A DNA stretch of 64,000 nucleotides from positions 1,426,001-1,490,000 of the forward strand of contig JAGKQI010000105.1 of the NCBI GenBank assembly GCA_018806915.1, written 5' to 3'. Under the pieces are notes generated by a model. The model searched no databases and was not told the DNA's origin. It saw only the letters and a list, made by a program, of their open reading frames with translations. Shown here piece by piece: positions 1-11,900 of the stretch. Origin of the DNA: Phytophthora colocasiae. Lineage: Eukaryota > Oomycota > Peronosporomycetes > Peronosporales > Peronosporaceae. Every line of letters starts with the position of its first letter. Position 1 is the first letter of the stretch. A program made the position numbers and the translations under genes.

Positions 1-70
1 GCAGCGGAACAAAAATTGCCCGTCCCTTCTATATATCGCGGCAGCTCAAGAGAAAGAGAAACGCGGCTTC

Positions 71-1430
71 ATGGATGGTTATGTCATCGACTCCAGGCGC
101 ACCAAGGTGCTTAATCAAGGGACACAAGCGGAAGTTTTTGTGATGCCATTAAATGCTTTTATCGAACAAGGTACTTTAATTCGAATTTGTGAATTCGAGC
201 TTTTCAAGCAAGAGAAGGACGACACAGAAGCTGAGTGGAGAGACTATTCATATCTGCGCGGATGCCAGATAATACAGCCTATAAAACATTAGATCGAGAG
301 GTGAAGAAATTCTGTATGGACGTTGATCTGCAAGACGCTGAGTCACGTCTTTCGCGCCTGATGGAAGACTTCTCCGAGATCGTGGACAACGTGAATATGG
401 AGGACGTGGTGCACATCGAACCTATGAAGGTGATAGGCTACGTGGTGGACGCGTTGAGGTCTCCTGCATTCAAGGCTGCGGTGAGAGACCAGCTTGATCG
501 GCAAAGCCATAAAGTGACTAAGTCGATTATTCAATCGTTTTTGAAATGGGTTCATGTGGAGCTGGAGAATATTGTGAGGTTTGAAGCGCACATTTGGAAT
601 GGGCAGCAAGGGAAAATCGGGTCGAAACCAGACCGAGATCAAGCAATTTCAGGAAAACACCAGCAAAAACAGGGTTCACGACAGAAACCCGCGCAGTACG
701 AATGGGCAGTCGTCAGGAAAAGTGGTGCATCAACGCAAAGACAAAGTGGAGACTGAAGGAAAAAAGCACAAAGAGTGACCGTGCTTGTTTCATATGTGGA
801 GATCGAACCCATGGAGTGTTTCAATGTCCGGTTATCGTGGGACCTGCTGAAGCGAAAGAGCTTTATGAAAAAAAGCACTGACAGGAAAATATTGGAACCC
901 GTGTTAACAACGGCGGCAGCAACAAAGAAGGGAGATGCTGTACCTTCAAAGGCGATACCATGTGTCGTAATGGATACGATCAAGACTTTAATTACATCTG
1001 ATAGTGCAGTGGAGGTCTCTTTTATTGGACGTGTAAAGCCGGATGTACACTACTCAAAGGCTGGTAACATCAACAACTGCCTGTACAACGAAGGTGCCAA
1101 CGGCAACAAAGTTGCTGAAGAAGCTGAAAGGGAGTGGAAAGTGAATTGCTCAGCAAACACTACCGGAAAGTCTGGGGTGACTGGTATTGGAGAAAAAACC
1201 AGTGGCTGTAAAGAGTAAGATCAAGTGGGGTCTGCGGTTTTCAACACCGGGAGGTCCGCTTGTGTTGAAAAATGTAGTCTGTTGGGTAAGTCACAAATCT
1301 GCTTAAGTTGGCCTTTGGAGTGGTATCCATCCAGCAACGATCCAATCCCTCGCTTCACTGTCACGTTATACGCGGTTGAGACTCAACTTGAGTTGTTGTT
1401 GGTAGAATTGAGAATGAATTGAAAGTGAAA
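71..1430 (+). pseudogene. Degenerate Ty3/Gypsy gag-protease remnant
   Basis: Several short frames in different registers read as one decayed retroelement region. Frame 235-756 looks like a helical gag segment. Frame 594-881 carries a zinc knuckle (CFICGDRTHGVFQC, a CCHC-like pattern) and overlaps the gag frame in another register. Near 980-1050 the translation TSDSAVEVSF resembles a retroviral-type aspartyl protease active site (normally DSGAEVS). Near 1225-1290 a TPGGPLVLKNV-like stretch fits the flap region that follows. Frames change at about 600-750 and about 1215, so no full protein can be made. The left end is cut by the window and no reverse transcriptase follows: a DIRS-like element on the other strand begins near 1665. 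Family assignment is by motif memory and is moderate. Confidence 0.5.
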
Positions 1431-1664
1431 CTTAGAACTACGATAGGGCACTACAGCCCTTGGGCACGATGCAGCTGGGATGTTCATGTGCAGCCACCAT
1501 TGTGGCGGTGCCGACCCAGGTCCACAACTCGTGCTCCACGCATGTGCGCCGCTTGCAGCCGTGCTGAGGTTATGGTTTCCATCACGCAACAGAACAGTGG
1601 GGCACAATACGTAGATTTGCTGAGGTCAAGTCGGAGGGCGAGGTGAGCGGCCCCCAAGCGTAGG

Positions 1665-2696
1665 TTATTTGCTTGCAGCGCTTGACGACTTGATTCGCTG
1701 CACCATTTGCCGCGATAGTCCCTTTGATGCTGCGGCAGCATGTCGTGGATAGCCTTCGTAGCAGTTGGACAGCCAGCGACCTAGGAACTTGATAGAGAGT
1801 TTATCCGCACCACCGGCCGCCAACGCCGTGGCTCCACCGATTCGAATAGAGTGCGACGAGTAGTTCGAGGCTGGTACACCGATCCTCTTCGCTGTTCTTT
1901 TGATAGTCGCGACAACTTCTTGAAATGAAAGGGTTTCGCACAGGTGCCGATCCGCTTGGCACTTCACCAGCTTGCGGGCTCTCAGAATATGTTGTAAGCC
2001 TCGAAGTGGTGGGCATAACAACTTGTCACCGGATCTGTCCATCGTTCGCCAGGCTCCACGGCCGAATAGGTCATTCTTCGCTCCTTCCAGGCCGATGGTG
2101 ACTGATGTAGCCTTGTTTGGTGTCACTCGTTTGCCGTTGTCATCCGAGAAGAACGCGTTTCTCGTTTTTAGGCAGAAGATGCGTCGGGTTTTGTCGATTT
2201 GGAGAAATTCGGACCGTCGAAGTAGGAAGAAATAACCGATGACAATGCTCCCCCAGAGCAGACGCTGCCTCGGGTTTGACATATCGAGGGAGCGGTATAG
2301 CAGCCGTAGAAAAGGCGGAGTCAGTGGTTGTTTCTTCCGTCTAGGGGCCGATAAACGCTTGATTCCTTTGAGTAGAAGCTCGAGTCTCGGACTTGTTGTA
2401 AGTGATAAATTTTTGTATCGACGATGAAACCAGCGGATGCTGGCGAGTTTTAGCTGGATGGTTGAGTGTTGATTTCCGATGTTGCTGTTGTTCCAGCCGC
2501 CTGCCCAGCAAAGTGTAGCGAAGTATCCGAGTCTTCTAGAAGCCGTAGACTGGGTGAGCCATTTAGGCCATCCCATCTGCCTGGTGAATTGACACCAGTG
2601 GCTCCAGTGGCGGCTGTAGGTGGTAGAGGTAGACTGAGCCAAGGCGTTTTGACGCAGCATCGTTCCCATAAGGACGCTAGGGGAACCTGTATCCAT
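1665..2696 (-). CDS. Tyrosine recombinase of DIRS-like element
   Basis: The frame encodes 343 residues and is uninterrupted, starting at an ATG. The catalytic layout of tyrosine recombinases is visible: an Arg in LLRRSEF near residue 160, an HxxR motif in HSIRIGG near residue 281, a LGRW motif about 25 residues later, and candidate nucleophile Tyr residues in CYEGYPR. The N-terminal part (residues about 15-110) fits a SAM-like core-binding domain. In this family the enzyme inserts a circular DNA copy by strand exchange, without target-site duplication. It lies 12 bases downstream of the RNase H frame, as in DIRS elements. The intact frame contrasts with the broken RT upstream. Confidence 0.75.
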   Translation of the reverse strand: MDTGSPSVLMGTMLRQNALAQSTSTTYSRHWSHWCQFTRQMGWPKWLTQSTASRRLGYFATLCWAGGWNNSNIGNQHSTIQLKLASIRWFHRRYKNLSLTTSPRLELLLKGIKRLSAPRRKKQPLTPPFLRLLYRSLDMSNPRQRLLWGSIVIGYFFLLRRSEFLQIDKTRRIFCLKTRNAFFSDDNGKRVTPNKATSVTIGLEGAKNDLFGRGAWRTMDRSGDKLLCPPLRGLQHILRARKLVKCQADRHLCETLSFQEVVATIKRTAKRIGVPASNYSSHSIRIGGATALAAGGADKLSIKFLGRWLSNCYEGYPRHAAAASKGLSRQMVQRIKSSSAASK

Positions 2697-2708
2697 GATG
2701 ACGACATG

Positions 2709-4469
2709 TTAGTCCAGATGATGATCAGCTGTACACACGCGAGATCCGGCATCCGCCATCACATTGAGTTTTCCGGGAATATGGGATGCGGTAAATACCA
2801 AGTTATACTGGAATTCAGCAAGTGAAAGTTGTCGATTGTACATTTGTGCGACCGGATTTCGACTTGCTCGGCGGTTAGCCCAGGCGACCGCGCTTGTATT
2901 GTCGATGTGAAACTCCACATGGGCTTTTCGATCTGGGGTAGACCAATAAGGCCCCCAATGCAACGCTGCCAACACAGCTCCCGTGAGTTGAAGATCGCAT
3001 TCTGAAAAATGCTGACGAATGAAGCATTTTAACGAAGGCTCAAGAGCACATAGTCCGTCTCCACTGGCATCCATAAAGACGTGGAATTCCGGAACAGAGA
3101 CGTCTGTGAAGTGAATGACGGGAATCCTGTTGAACCGACCTGGATTTTGGAGAACAGCTTGGAACCAGCGAAGGTCATCCAGTGCCGAATTCGGAATTGC
3201 GTAGCGACTGTACTTTGGACTACGTGAAGCTGTTTCTTGCAACCTCTGTAGGAAAGCCCGAGCTGGTGGAAAGCAACTTGCGACGTGTCGGAGGCTTCCG
3301 AGTGCTTCCAGCAGTACGTAGTACCCGCTAGAAGCAGGTTCTGGATTCGGGTCAACGCCTTTGCGAGTTTGTCTGACGGAATAGACACCGTAGCGTCCTT
3401 GGTGTTCCAGAGTAGGCCCAGGGCTTTGCACTCCGAAGACCACTTCGTAAATTTTTGTTCGTTGATGGCCGTGGGTCCGAGTACAGTAGCCATTGCACGT
3501 CGTAGCGATATGTTGGCATCAAAACATTTTGGGCCCTCGTCGGTTTCGATGCACGTGTGATCGTCACACCACACGTTTCCGGTGAACTGACGATTGAAAC
3601 TGTTGCCGTGTTCGTACAGGTAGTTGATTATTTTGCCAACGAGCGAATAAAATGCTGGTGATCCACACCAGCCGAACCCACATGCGAGATCGATGACGAG
3701 TAGGTTTTCGAACACGAAACCGAACTTGTGAAACGAGTCAGCATGTACTGGGATGTGGCGGAACGCCCCGGACACATCCCCCGAGCATGATCAGAATGCG
3801 TTTTCCGACATGAGATATAGCGAGAGCGTGAATACGCTTAGCGAGATCCCGAGGAGGATTATAAATGATCGAGGGGAAGTTTTCACGATTAGTAAAGTCA
3901 TTCACCGATTGACCTTCTGGAATCGAGTAGTCGTTGATTAAACGAATATCAACCGAAGTACCGACTTTGGCAACCGCACCCAGAGGACTGATGAACACTT
4001 CTGGCCACAGGTCTACGATACTAGCATCGACGATGAGGTACCGTCCTTCAATTTGACCTGCTCGTAGATGCCGACGTATTTGTGTAGACAACCTTCGGAT
4101 CCCAGCATGATTGCGAAGGCGGCGTGACTGTCTAGGAGGACGTCCAGTGGTCCATTGCGGTATGACGCCGTACTGCACGACCTTGTTTCACTCGCAGACG
4201 GTTGGTGCAAGTGTTGGATCGATTGACGTTGCTATCTCGAAGAGATCTTTGTTGGGTCTAGGATCTGAAAGGGTTTGCCCCCTAAGGCATCGAACGATGT
4301 CGGGTAGAGTCTGTGTACCATCCCGAGCGACACTCGTCCAGAACCGAACCTGGTTCATGTCCACTTCGGCCAGCATGTTCGGACGAGGCGGCGGCGGTTG
4401 CAATCCAGCAATGTTGTTTTCATGAATCTCGACAATGGTGGCTTGATGTAAGTCACGAACGCGATGCAA
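2709..4469 (-). pseudogene. DIRS-type reverse transcriptase-RNase H, broken
   Basis: Frames 4469-4188, 4178-3738, 3775-3029 and 3443-2709 align head to tail as one protein. The first two share a register and are separated by one TGA at 4186-4188. Frameshifts lie near 3775 (before MSGAFRHIPVH, an RT palm segment) and near 3300. The RT catalytic motif reads NVWCDDHTC, a variant of the xxDD box. The RNase H part shows VFMDASGDG, a following Glu, DNTSAVAWAN and HIPGKLNVMAD, which matches the DIRS-type RNase H pattern. The number of breaks argues for a dead copy. A sequencing error could explain one of them but hardly all three. Confidence 0.7.
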
Positions 4470-4564
4470 ACCCTAGACATGAATAGTTTGTGACGCTTGA
4501 CTTCATTCTCCTCGTGGCTCGATTGAAGCCTCGCGGAAGTTGCGACGTCAGCGTCGTAAGCGTG

Positions 4565-6157
4565 TCATGAATCAGTTGACTGCGTGCTAAAACCTCCCCA
4601 GCGCTCCTCAATGATCTTGCGTGCTCCCTCCGGTAACGATCCAGGTCGAAAATGGGAGCTCGAGCAATTAGCAAACTGGCAGCCCGATTTAGAAAGGAAC
4701 TTCAGGCATACTCGTCGACCGTCCTCACCTTTAGGCAATTGCAAAAATACCTCAGAAGGGATGCGCGATGTCTTTGGTGCGCGTTGTCCGCGTGAACCTT
4801 TATCTCTGCCACTGGTGCGAAGCCGAACTGGTGCTGATAACGGTTTCCAGCTCTGACTCGAGTCTCGAAGAGCCGCTTGCTTGTCATCACTTCTACAGAA
4901 CTGTGACGACACCTTTGTCGCTTCACTTAGACCCTCGGCGAGGATTGTGCTACGAAACAAGCTGAACTTGCAGTTGATCCAGAAAGCGAGAAGACGCGAC
5001 ATCGCAGGATCCGGTCGAGCGTGGTCCGAGTAGTTAATAATGAAGTCTTTTGCCGCAGAAATGAACTCCACTGTCTCGTTGTTGTAGAAGTACTGACCGA
5101 ATTTGTGAAGTGCCGACAGTGAACTGATCAAGTCGGCGAAGTTAGATGCCTTTGGAGGAGTCGGAAATCCGTTCTTTGCATAGAAATCCCACCGGTTAGC
5201 ACCCTTTTCACTGGTCAGTACCTCGTCGTCCCAGTGTGCCCGTCTACAATGCATGATAGACAAACCCAATCCGAATCCAAATGAATACAAACCGCGTAGG
5301 GTAGCCGGACTTGCCACGAACCCCACGTGTGGTAACTGCTGAACAGATTGAAGCGAAGTCTGAGGTTCCTTACCTGTATGTTGCCTGTTGACTATTGCCG
5401 CATGTATACGGCGATCTGTCGGGGACGGATGAAAAACTATGCCGCGTTGAGTTCTCTGATGATGGTCAGGATTTGACGCGTCAGAATCACATTCACTAAC
5501 GTAGTCGGTGCGCCTGCGTTTGGATAATGGAGCGTTCATGTGCTTTACTTCTCTGATGTCATCGTCGTCGTCGTCTGAAGAGCTGCCGTCACAACTGGCC
5601 GAACCCATCGATTGTTGTGCGGCCTGGGTGAGGTCACTGCGTCTGTTCGTCGGAGGAGCTGTCTGGACCCTGCGAGTGGCCTGTTCACTAAGTGGATGGT
5701 CAGTTATAGTCGCTATCCCGCAGTCTTGATATAGGTCCTGCGGTCGGTTAGAGCGACTAGCCGTTGAGAAGTCCACTACGTGCTGCCGACGAACGTACAC
5801 TAGGGCAAGCGTTGAAAGTTTCACGAGGGGTACCAACTCTTCGGGGTGGTATGGTACCGACAGATTGGCCATGACAGAGTCTGGAATACCGTTCTTTCTC
5901 TTTCTGCATGTCGCTAGGAGAGTATCTTGGCGATGCAGAAGTTCCATTGGACTTACAGCCGCCACGTTTGAACCCTGCCCAGGTCGTAGAGCGTAATTGA
6001 GCGGGTCTACCTTTATAATTGACTTCACATTCGTTAACGGGAAACGTGCGGGCCCGTCAGAACTAGGGATATCGAGGGTGTCCGTTGTGTCCGATGCGGT
6101 ATAGCCAGTGACAACACCGTATGACCACTCGTCGACACCGGCATCCGAAGTACGCAC
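4565..6157 (-). CDS. Gag-like protein of DIRS-like element
   Basis: This is an open frame of 530 codons on the same strand as, and upstream of, the RT region. Near its end a CCCH-type zinc finger is visible (C-x8-C-x4-C-x3-H in CLKFLSKSGCQFANCSSSH), suited to nucleic-acid binding. The middle has an acidic run (five Asp after SSSD) followed by a basic KRRR stretch. The listed first codon is GTG, and the real N-terminus probably lies upstream in the 6258-6452 frame, which is in another register, so the 5' end is probably frameshifted. The gag role is inferred from position and the zinc finger, not from a recognised gag fold. Confidence 0.55.
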   Translation of the reverse strand: MRTSDAGVDEWSYGVVTGYTASDTTDTLDIPSSDGPARFPLTNVKSIIKVDPLNYALRPGQGSNVAAVSPMELLHRQDTLLATCRKRKNGIPDSVMANLSVPYHPEELVPLVKLSTLALVYVRRQHVVDFSTASRSNRPQDLYQDCGIATITDHPLSEQATRRVQTAPPTNRRSDLTQAAQQSMGSASCDGSSSDDDDDDIREVKHMNAPLSKRRRTDYVSECDSDASNPDHHQRTQRGIVFHPSPTDRRIHAAIVNRQHTGKEPQTSLQSVQQLPHVGFVASPATLRGLYSFGFGLGLSIMHCRRAHWDDEVLTSEKGANRWDFYAKNGFPTPPKASNFADLISSLSALHKFGQYFYNNETVEFISAAKDFIINYSDHARPDPAMSRLLAFWINCKFSLFRSTILAEGLSEATKVSSQFCRSDDKQAALRDSSQSWKPLSAPVRLRTSGRDKGSRGQRAPKTSRIPSEVFLQLPKGEDGRRVCLKFLSKSGCQFANCSSSHFRPGSLPEGARKIIEERWGGFSTQSTDS

Positions 6158-6452
6158 GAATGCGACCGGGAAGGATACATACGGCCCTGGCCATTGCTTG
6201 CGTTACGATTCTGGTACTAACGTGGGAATTTCGAACGTAGTGTTTTCCGTGTCCTCGTCAGGGCCCGACCACCTTTACTTCAGCCGTGTCATCCATGATG
6301 CTGACAACTTCAACGTACTGGAAATCTGCCAGTTCACTAGCGTGGCTGGGACCAAGGAATGCAAGGGCGCCAACTTGGACTGGTCTCGATATTGATTGTA
6401 CCTCCACTGGGAGACTTCCCGATAGTTTGTTCCGTATACCGTTCGTTCTCAC

Positions 6453-7436
6453 CCAACTGAGTAAAAGCGACCTCCGAGTCTATCTACAGTAGTTCTCTAT
6501 CGAGTCCTTGTGTTCTTGTCGCGCGCTGCCGTTAGCGTCTCCTGTTCCATATGCTTCCGGAAAAAGGAGTATCCTTCCTGGATACTTTCGCTTCAACCAC
6601 AGCACTTTAACGTGACTGTGGTTACCATGACATTCACTTGAGATCGAGGGTGCGTATTCAAATTGCTTCTTAGAGCGACTTGCTGATTGTACAGGCCAAA
6701 GATTGCATTCACGTACCCGAGAACAGCAGTGCCCTTCTTCTTTTTGGATTCACGTTCTACCACTTGGTCAGATGAAGCTTGCTAGTAGCCCCATCACAAA
6801 AATGGTTGTGATTTCTCTTTCTGATAGTTTCCGTACTTCCGTATAGTATTGACAAGTGTCTTATGTCGTTTGGAACGTAGCCCATTCGCTTTCTTCAATT
6901 TGGACTTGAATTCGATAGACTTTTTCCTGGTTCGTATACTGGTCAGCTCGTGTGTTTGGGTCGTGTGATTATGCCGATCAATTTACCAGGTCCGATCAAT
7001 AGTCATGTTCAGTACAAATTTGTTATATGCAGTCGATCAAGCAGTACTAGTTCGCTACGCCCAAAGACGAAACTACATCTAGGTCCTACGACAAACGATT
7101 GTGATACAATAAATGTCGAATGAAGCTCTGGCTGCACGAAATTGAGATGCCACTACACGACAGCTTCACAACTGCTTTCGACGTCATCGCAATACTTTGT
7201 GGGCTCGTAGGAATCATTTGGAATACTTTCAGCCGTCTTAGCGTCGTCTCTGCGGTCTGTGTCATCGCCACAAGATTCGCCACTGCCCTCCGTTTCGATT
7301 TCCTCTCGGAATCGGACGCAGCATCAGCTTCAGTGAACATCGCTGGCGTTGGAAGATCAATATACTCTTTGTGTTGCTCAGATCTGCGAGAACGCTGTGA
7401 ACGTTTCCGTGTGTTTGCGTTGCGTTTTCTTTCCCT
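6453..7436. other. Non-coding stretch between two decayed elements
   Basis: I see no convincing coding sequence, tandem repeat or RNA gene here. Short open frames have no recognisable motif and overlap on both strands. The stretch is probably decayed transposon or untranslated sequence of the flanking DIRS-like and MULE elements. Confidence 0.4.
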
Positions 7437-8010
7437 CTATTGACGGCCTTGAGCAACGTCCGACGGCTTCATTACAATATCTTGTGAGATGGTCTGAATT
7501 GTCCGCACAAAGGTTGCGATGTTGGGATGCGGGGTTGGAAATGAGCAGTTCAACTCCTGGTGGATTCGCTTAAGAAGAATGTTTGTCCTCGCAACGAGGC
7601 AGTTCTTTAGGCCATGAACATTCCACGACTCAATGTAGTACCAGTCAGTCCACATAGCGCGAGTGTACCCCCAAAACAACTTCCACTTCGATCGAGATAT
7701 GAGAGGCCAGCTTGGATACACCGCGATCGGATTGTACGTTTCACCCATCGAATAACCTCTCGGGGCACTAATTTTGGATCCATCACCATAAGTACATCCA
7801 CAGCTCATGTATAGGCCGAATCTTGTCAAAGATGACCAGCGTATCAACACGTTGTTTCATCGCTTGTGACCAATCTTCTACACCGGTCGATGAACTCAGA
7901 GGCTCATCATATGTGTGTACGTTCACCAACGTGTACCCTTCCACGGCAGGTTTAAGCTCCAAACACGCCTTACATTTCTTGCTACGGTATACTTTGCACC
8001 TGAACACCAT
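7437..8010 (-). pseudogene. MULE-type transposase remnant
   Basis: Two overlapping minus-strand frames hold the two ends of an oomycete MULE transposase. Frame 8010-7783 begins FRCKVYRSKKCKACLEL, like the FLYWCH-type zinc finger at the N-terminus of these proteins. Frame 7850-7437 ends with WNVHGL...RTN.LLKR.HQ..N..F..HPN...FV..I, the C-terminal pattern common in oomycete MULE transposases. The catalytic DDE core that should lie between is missing, so an internal deletion of several hundred codons is inferred. No terminal inverted repeats were identified. Confidence 0.55.
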
Positions 8011-8652
8011 CTATACGTTCGAATGCCACGCACGCGTGTATTCGAATCCCCGGTGATTAAGTGACATATCCAACTCTCGTTCTCCTGTCGCTTGGGCTGT
8101 GAGGTTTCCTCCTCTGTCCACGATTTGACTTGCCATGACAGCTAGACGACAAATTCGAAAGTGATCTCGACAAAGTTTCCAGCACAAAACTATTTGATAA
8201 GATAGGTTGCGTATGTGACAGAGGGCTCAAACTCAGGTTCGAAGGTGGTTTAACCGCATGTATGTGAGCTGTGAGCTACTACATCCAATTCGAGGAAGTT
8301 CTAAGGTGATGTAGCGTGAATGTTTTAGCGAGCGCCAAATGCATATATTATCTTCTTGTCCGACGAAATGTCTATCGTGTAACAGTCACGCGTTCATGCT
8401 CCAGTAGATATTTGCATTGCCTTAAACACCATGGAAGAACGTCACACAGTGATGCGGGCAAACGCCACGCAGTAACACGGGCAGACAACTCGTACTCGAC
8501 TTGTGAACACAGACCTGGATCCATGGATTCCATGTCGTTTGAGAGAGGCACGATCGTAATGACGATCAGTAAAAAAGACGACCCGCCTTAACACACGATC
8601 CGAAATACGAGCTGACCAATATACGAACCCATATAGAATCTACCCTTGAATT
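8011..8652. other. Gene-free stretch before the Copia element
   Basis: Nothing recognisable is present. The short frames on both strands have no motif or composition typical of host genes here. The right edge holds the GAATT copy that flanks the Copia element. Confidence 0.4.
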
Positions 8653-8887
8653 TCAAACAATGTATGTCGATCTCAATCTCAACTTGTTATTGCGATGGTA
8701 AAATGGAAAGTGAGCTATATCACTGTACACTACTTCATTGCCTGGTTCGAACTTCTAGCATCTAGAACCCTGATAAACTTGATCATTCGTTCGCGAAGAT
8801 TCGACACTGCACTTGTCATGTACAATTTGCCTTTGTGTATAGTACACAATCTGCGACGTGATACGGCAGATGTGTACAACCTTAACA
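8653..8887 (-). repeat. Copia 3' LTR
   Basis: This 235-bp repeat matches 13258-13480. It has a 15-bp insertion (ACCCTGATAAACTTG, near 8767-8781) absent from the other LTR and lacks a GTA present there. A few substitutions also differ, for example near 8829. In the element's sense it starts TGTTAAGG. Confidence 0.85.
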
Positions 8888-8899
8888 CTCCCCCTCAAG
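8888..8899 (-). other. Copia polypurine tract
   Basis: In element sense the bases read CTTGAGGGGGAG directly before the 3' LTR. This is the expected place and composition for the plus-strand primer. Confidence 0.7.
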
Positions 8900-8918
8900 T
8901 TGATGCTCGCTGCAGCTT

Positions 8919-11900
8919 TCAACTTGCTTCTGGTTCACCAATTCCGCTCAATTTAAGTAGCAACGCAAGCTGCGAAGTAGGCAAAGGCTTTGTCATGAAG
9001 TCCGCCAACTGTCGCACTGATGGTACGTGAATCACGTCAATCGTTTGCTTCGTCACGTGATCTCGCACAAAGTGGGCATGTAAATCGATGTGCTTTGCTC
9101 GTGGTGTGTACCCGTGATTCGTCGCGATACTAATCGCCGACTTGTTGTCCACGTAGACAGGTGTAGCTCCAGCCGCCTTTAATCCCATCTCCTCCAGCAA
9201 GTGGCGAAGCCACACTACCTCTTGCACTGCGAGTGCCATCGACATATATTCCGCTTCTGCCGATGATAGTGCCACCGTCTGCTGTAGCTTGCTCTTGTAG
9301 ATCACAGGTGCTCCAGGTATTTGAATAATAATACCTGAAGTTGATTGGCGTGTAGCGATATCTCCACCCCAATTTGCATCACAAAATGCGGCAACACCGC
9401 ATGCACTGGACTTCGGTCGCTTAAACTTAATTCCTGTGCTGGATGTTCCTTTGAGGTACCGAAGGATGCGGATTCCAGCCTGCCAATGCTTCTCTCGCGG
9501 ATTTTCCAGGTAATGCGACAATGCTCCAACTCCAACGCAAATGTCCGGACGTGTAGCGTTAGCTACATACAATAGTGAGCCAATTAACTCTGGGAATGGC
9601 TTCATCCCGGTAACAATGGATTCGTCTTGAACGTGCAGTTCTTGACCGAGTACGCTTGGGTTACGCACAGGATACGCGTCTACTTGACGAAACTTCTCCA
9701 ACATCCGGTCAATAAATTGCTTTTGGCCCAGCCAAAGCTCCCCCTTCTCCTTTCATACCTGACCTCCATGCCCAACACGTAACGTTCGTCTCCGAGAGAC
9801 TTCACAGTGAAATGTTCAGCACGTTCTCGACGAATAGCCTCCGCGTCCTCCTCGTATTTACATCCAATGAGCAGGTCGTCAACGTACAGGACAACAAATA
9901 CTGGAGCAAGTCCTGAAAGCTTCACGAAAAGGCAAGTATTAGCTGCACATTGAACGAATCCAGCTTTGTGAAAAACGTCTCGAATAGTCCGGTACCAAAC
10001 TGCTGCAGCCTGCTTGAGCCCGTATAGTCTTCTGCGTAGTACACATACCATTCCCTGGTACTTTCATTCCTGCTGGCGCTGTCATGTACACGACTTCATC
10101 TAGGTCACCGTTGAGGAATGCCGTTTCAATGTCATACTGCTTCACAAAGTAGTTCAGGCAGCAGCACACAGCAAGAAAGGTTCGAACAGTGTTCATACTC
10201 GCAACCGGCGAATACGTGTCGGTGTAGTCTACTCCAAATGTCTGCAAGCACCCCAGGGCCACCAGCCGTTTGTATCGCACAATAGCGTCATTTTTGTCAC
10301 GTTTAATAGCAAATACCCACTTGTGTCCAATAACTTTGACTCCATGTGGTTTCCGCACGAGATCCCAGGTATGATTGCGAAAGTGAGCTCGCAGCTCCGC
10401 TCTCATAGCCTTCTTCCATTCATCATGCTCAGGGGACTCAATAGCTTCACGATAGCTATGTGGTAACTCGACAGCCGCCAGTGCGATCTCATATCCATCG
10501 TCCACACGCTGCCGTTTGGCATCGGGCTCTCCTTCATCACTGCTTACACCGTCAGATGAAGCCTCAATATTCACTGTAGCAGGTCCATTTTTGAGTAGTG
10601 CGGGAACATGATACGTCAAGGCCGTCCCACCTGTCGCATTGTAAGGAGCTTGGCTATCTGGTGCGGGTACCTCCACAATCGAGGATGAGGTGTCTAATAA
10701 ACCACCAGGAACAGGTCTTTGCGTCCGTTGGGGCAATCCACCACTGAGAACCAACTGCTCTCCCCCTCTCGACAACGGGACCAAACTTGTTGTTCGAGTC
10801 AGACTGGATACTGGTAGTAGCGAATCTGATTCAATCCGAACCTGACGTGGACACGACACAGAGAGAAGTCCATCGTCATTGGTAGTAACGTGGTGGGGTA
10901 CGATTGAGTTAGAAGCTTGCTGAAGCACATCATCACCAACCTGATCAACATCCATTTCCTCAGGATTTTCTGTTGCTTGTTCATCATCAACCTCCATAGT
11001 TGTATCAAGAGCTGGTGAAGGCGATGCCGTAGGTGAACTCGAGTCTTCGTCGTCAAAGATGCTCCATTGCATCACGTGCTCCCGGGTTTCTCCATCTAAA
11101 TACGCGTTGCAATGCGAAGCAGGTGGACGCTCGTTCAGAAGAACCGTACGAGTCGTCACCACGCGTTCCGCCTCCAAGCCCCAGACGCGGTATGCTTTAG
11201 ACGTCTCTGAGTATCCCAGAGGGATGCAGTGATGTCCCATTTCGATCGCTTTGACTTGTCTACATGCACGAACCCACGTGCCCCGAACACACGAAAGTGT
11301 GAAACTTCTGGTTGCTTGCCGTAAAACGTCTCGAACGGCGATACAGAGGATCGAGCAGTGTTTGGCAGCCTGTTGATCGTGTAGACTGCTGTACGAACTG
11401 CTTCTCCCCACCATTCCAAGTCTAGTGCCATGTAGTGCACCATGGATCTGGCCATTTCGACGATGGTTCGATTCATCCTTTCAGCGAGTCCGTTTTCCTG
11501 GGGGCTGTAGGGAGCGCTGGTTTGCTGTACGATACCATGCTCACAAGAAAACTTTGAAACTGTTTGTTGATGTACTGTGTGCCGTTGTCGCTCCGAAGAC
11601 ACAGCAGCCGCTCTCCTGTCTGCTTCTCAGCTAGATTCTTGTATTCCACGAAGCTCTTGAATACCTGGGCCTTCGATGATAGCAGAAATACATGCACGTA
11701 TCTGGAGAAATCGTCGATAAAAGTCACTACAAATCGTGCCCCACCCTTGGAAGTTGATCGCATCGGTCCCATCACGTCCGAATGTACCAGTTCGAGCAAT
11801 TTTGTTGTCTTGACAATGCTTCCTGACTGACGAGCGAATCCTCTCACAGAGAGTTTCCCCATAGCGCAACCCTCGCATAAATCTTCCTTGATCACTTCGC

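Larger units (their letters stand above)
1665..6452 (-). mobile_element. DIRS-like tyrosine-recombinase retrotransposon, degenerate
   Basis: Read on the minus strand the order is a gag-like frame with a CCCH zinc finger (to 4565), a reverse transcriptase-RNase H region (about 4469-2709) and a tyrosine recombinase (2696-1665). The combination of RT-RNase H with a tyrosine recombinase in place of a DDE integrase and protease defines DIRS/Ngaro-type elements. The RT part has an in-frame stop and at least two frameshifts, while the recombinase frame is intact. I could not find the terminal or split direct repeats by eye, so the outer limits are those of coding matter only. The extension from 6157 to 6452 is a second frame (6258-6452) that looks like the start of the gag-like protein in another register. 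Confidence 0.7.

Noticed and set aside
1423..6700. Terminal or split repeats of the DIRS-like element
   Set aside because: I compared the flanks by eye and found no convincing matching segment, so no repeat is reported.
8316..8591. 91-codon plus-strand frame between MULE remnant and Copia element
   Set aside because: No motif, low-complexity ends and no splice sites; treated as chance.
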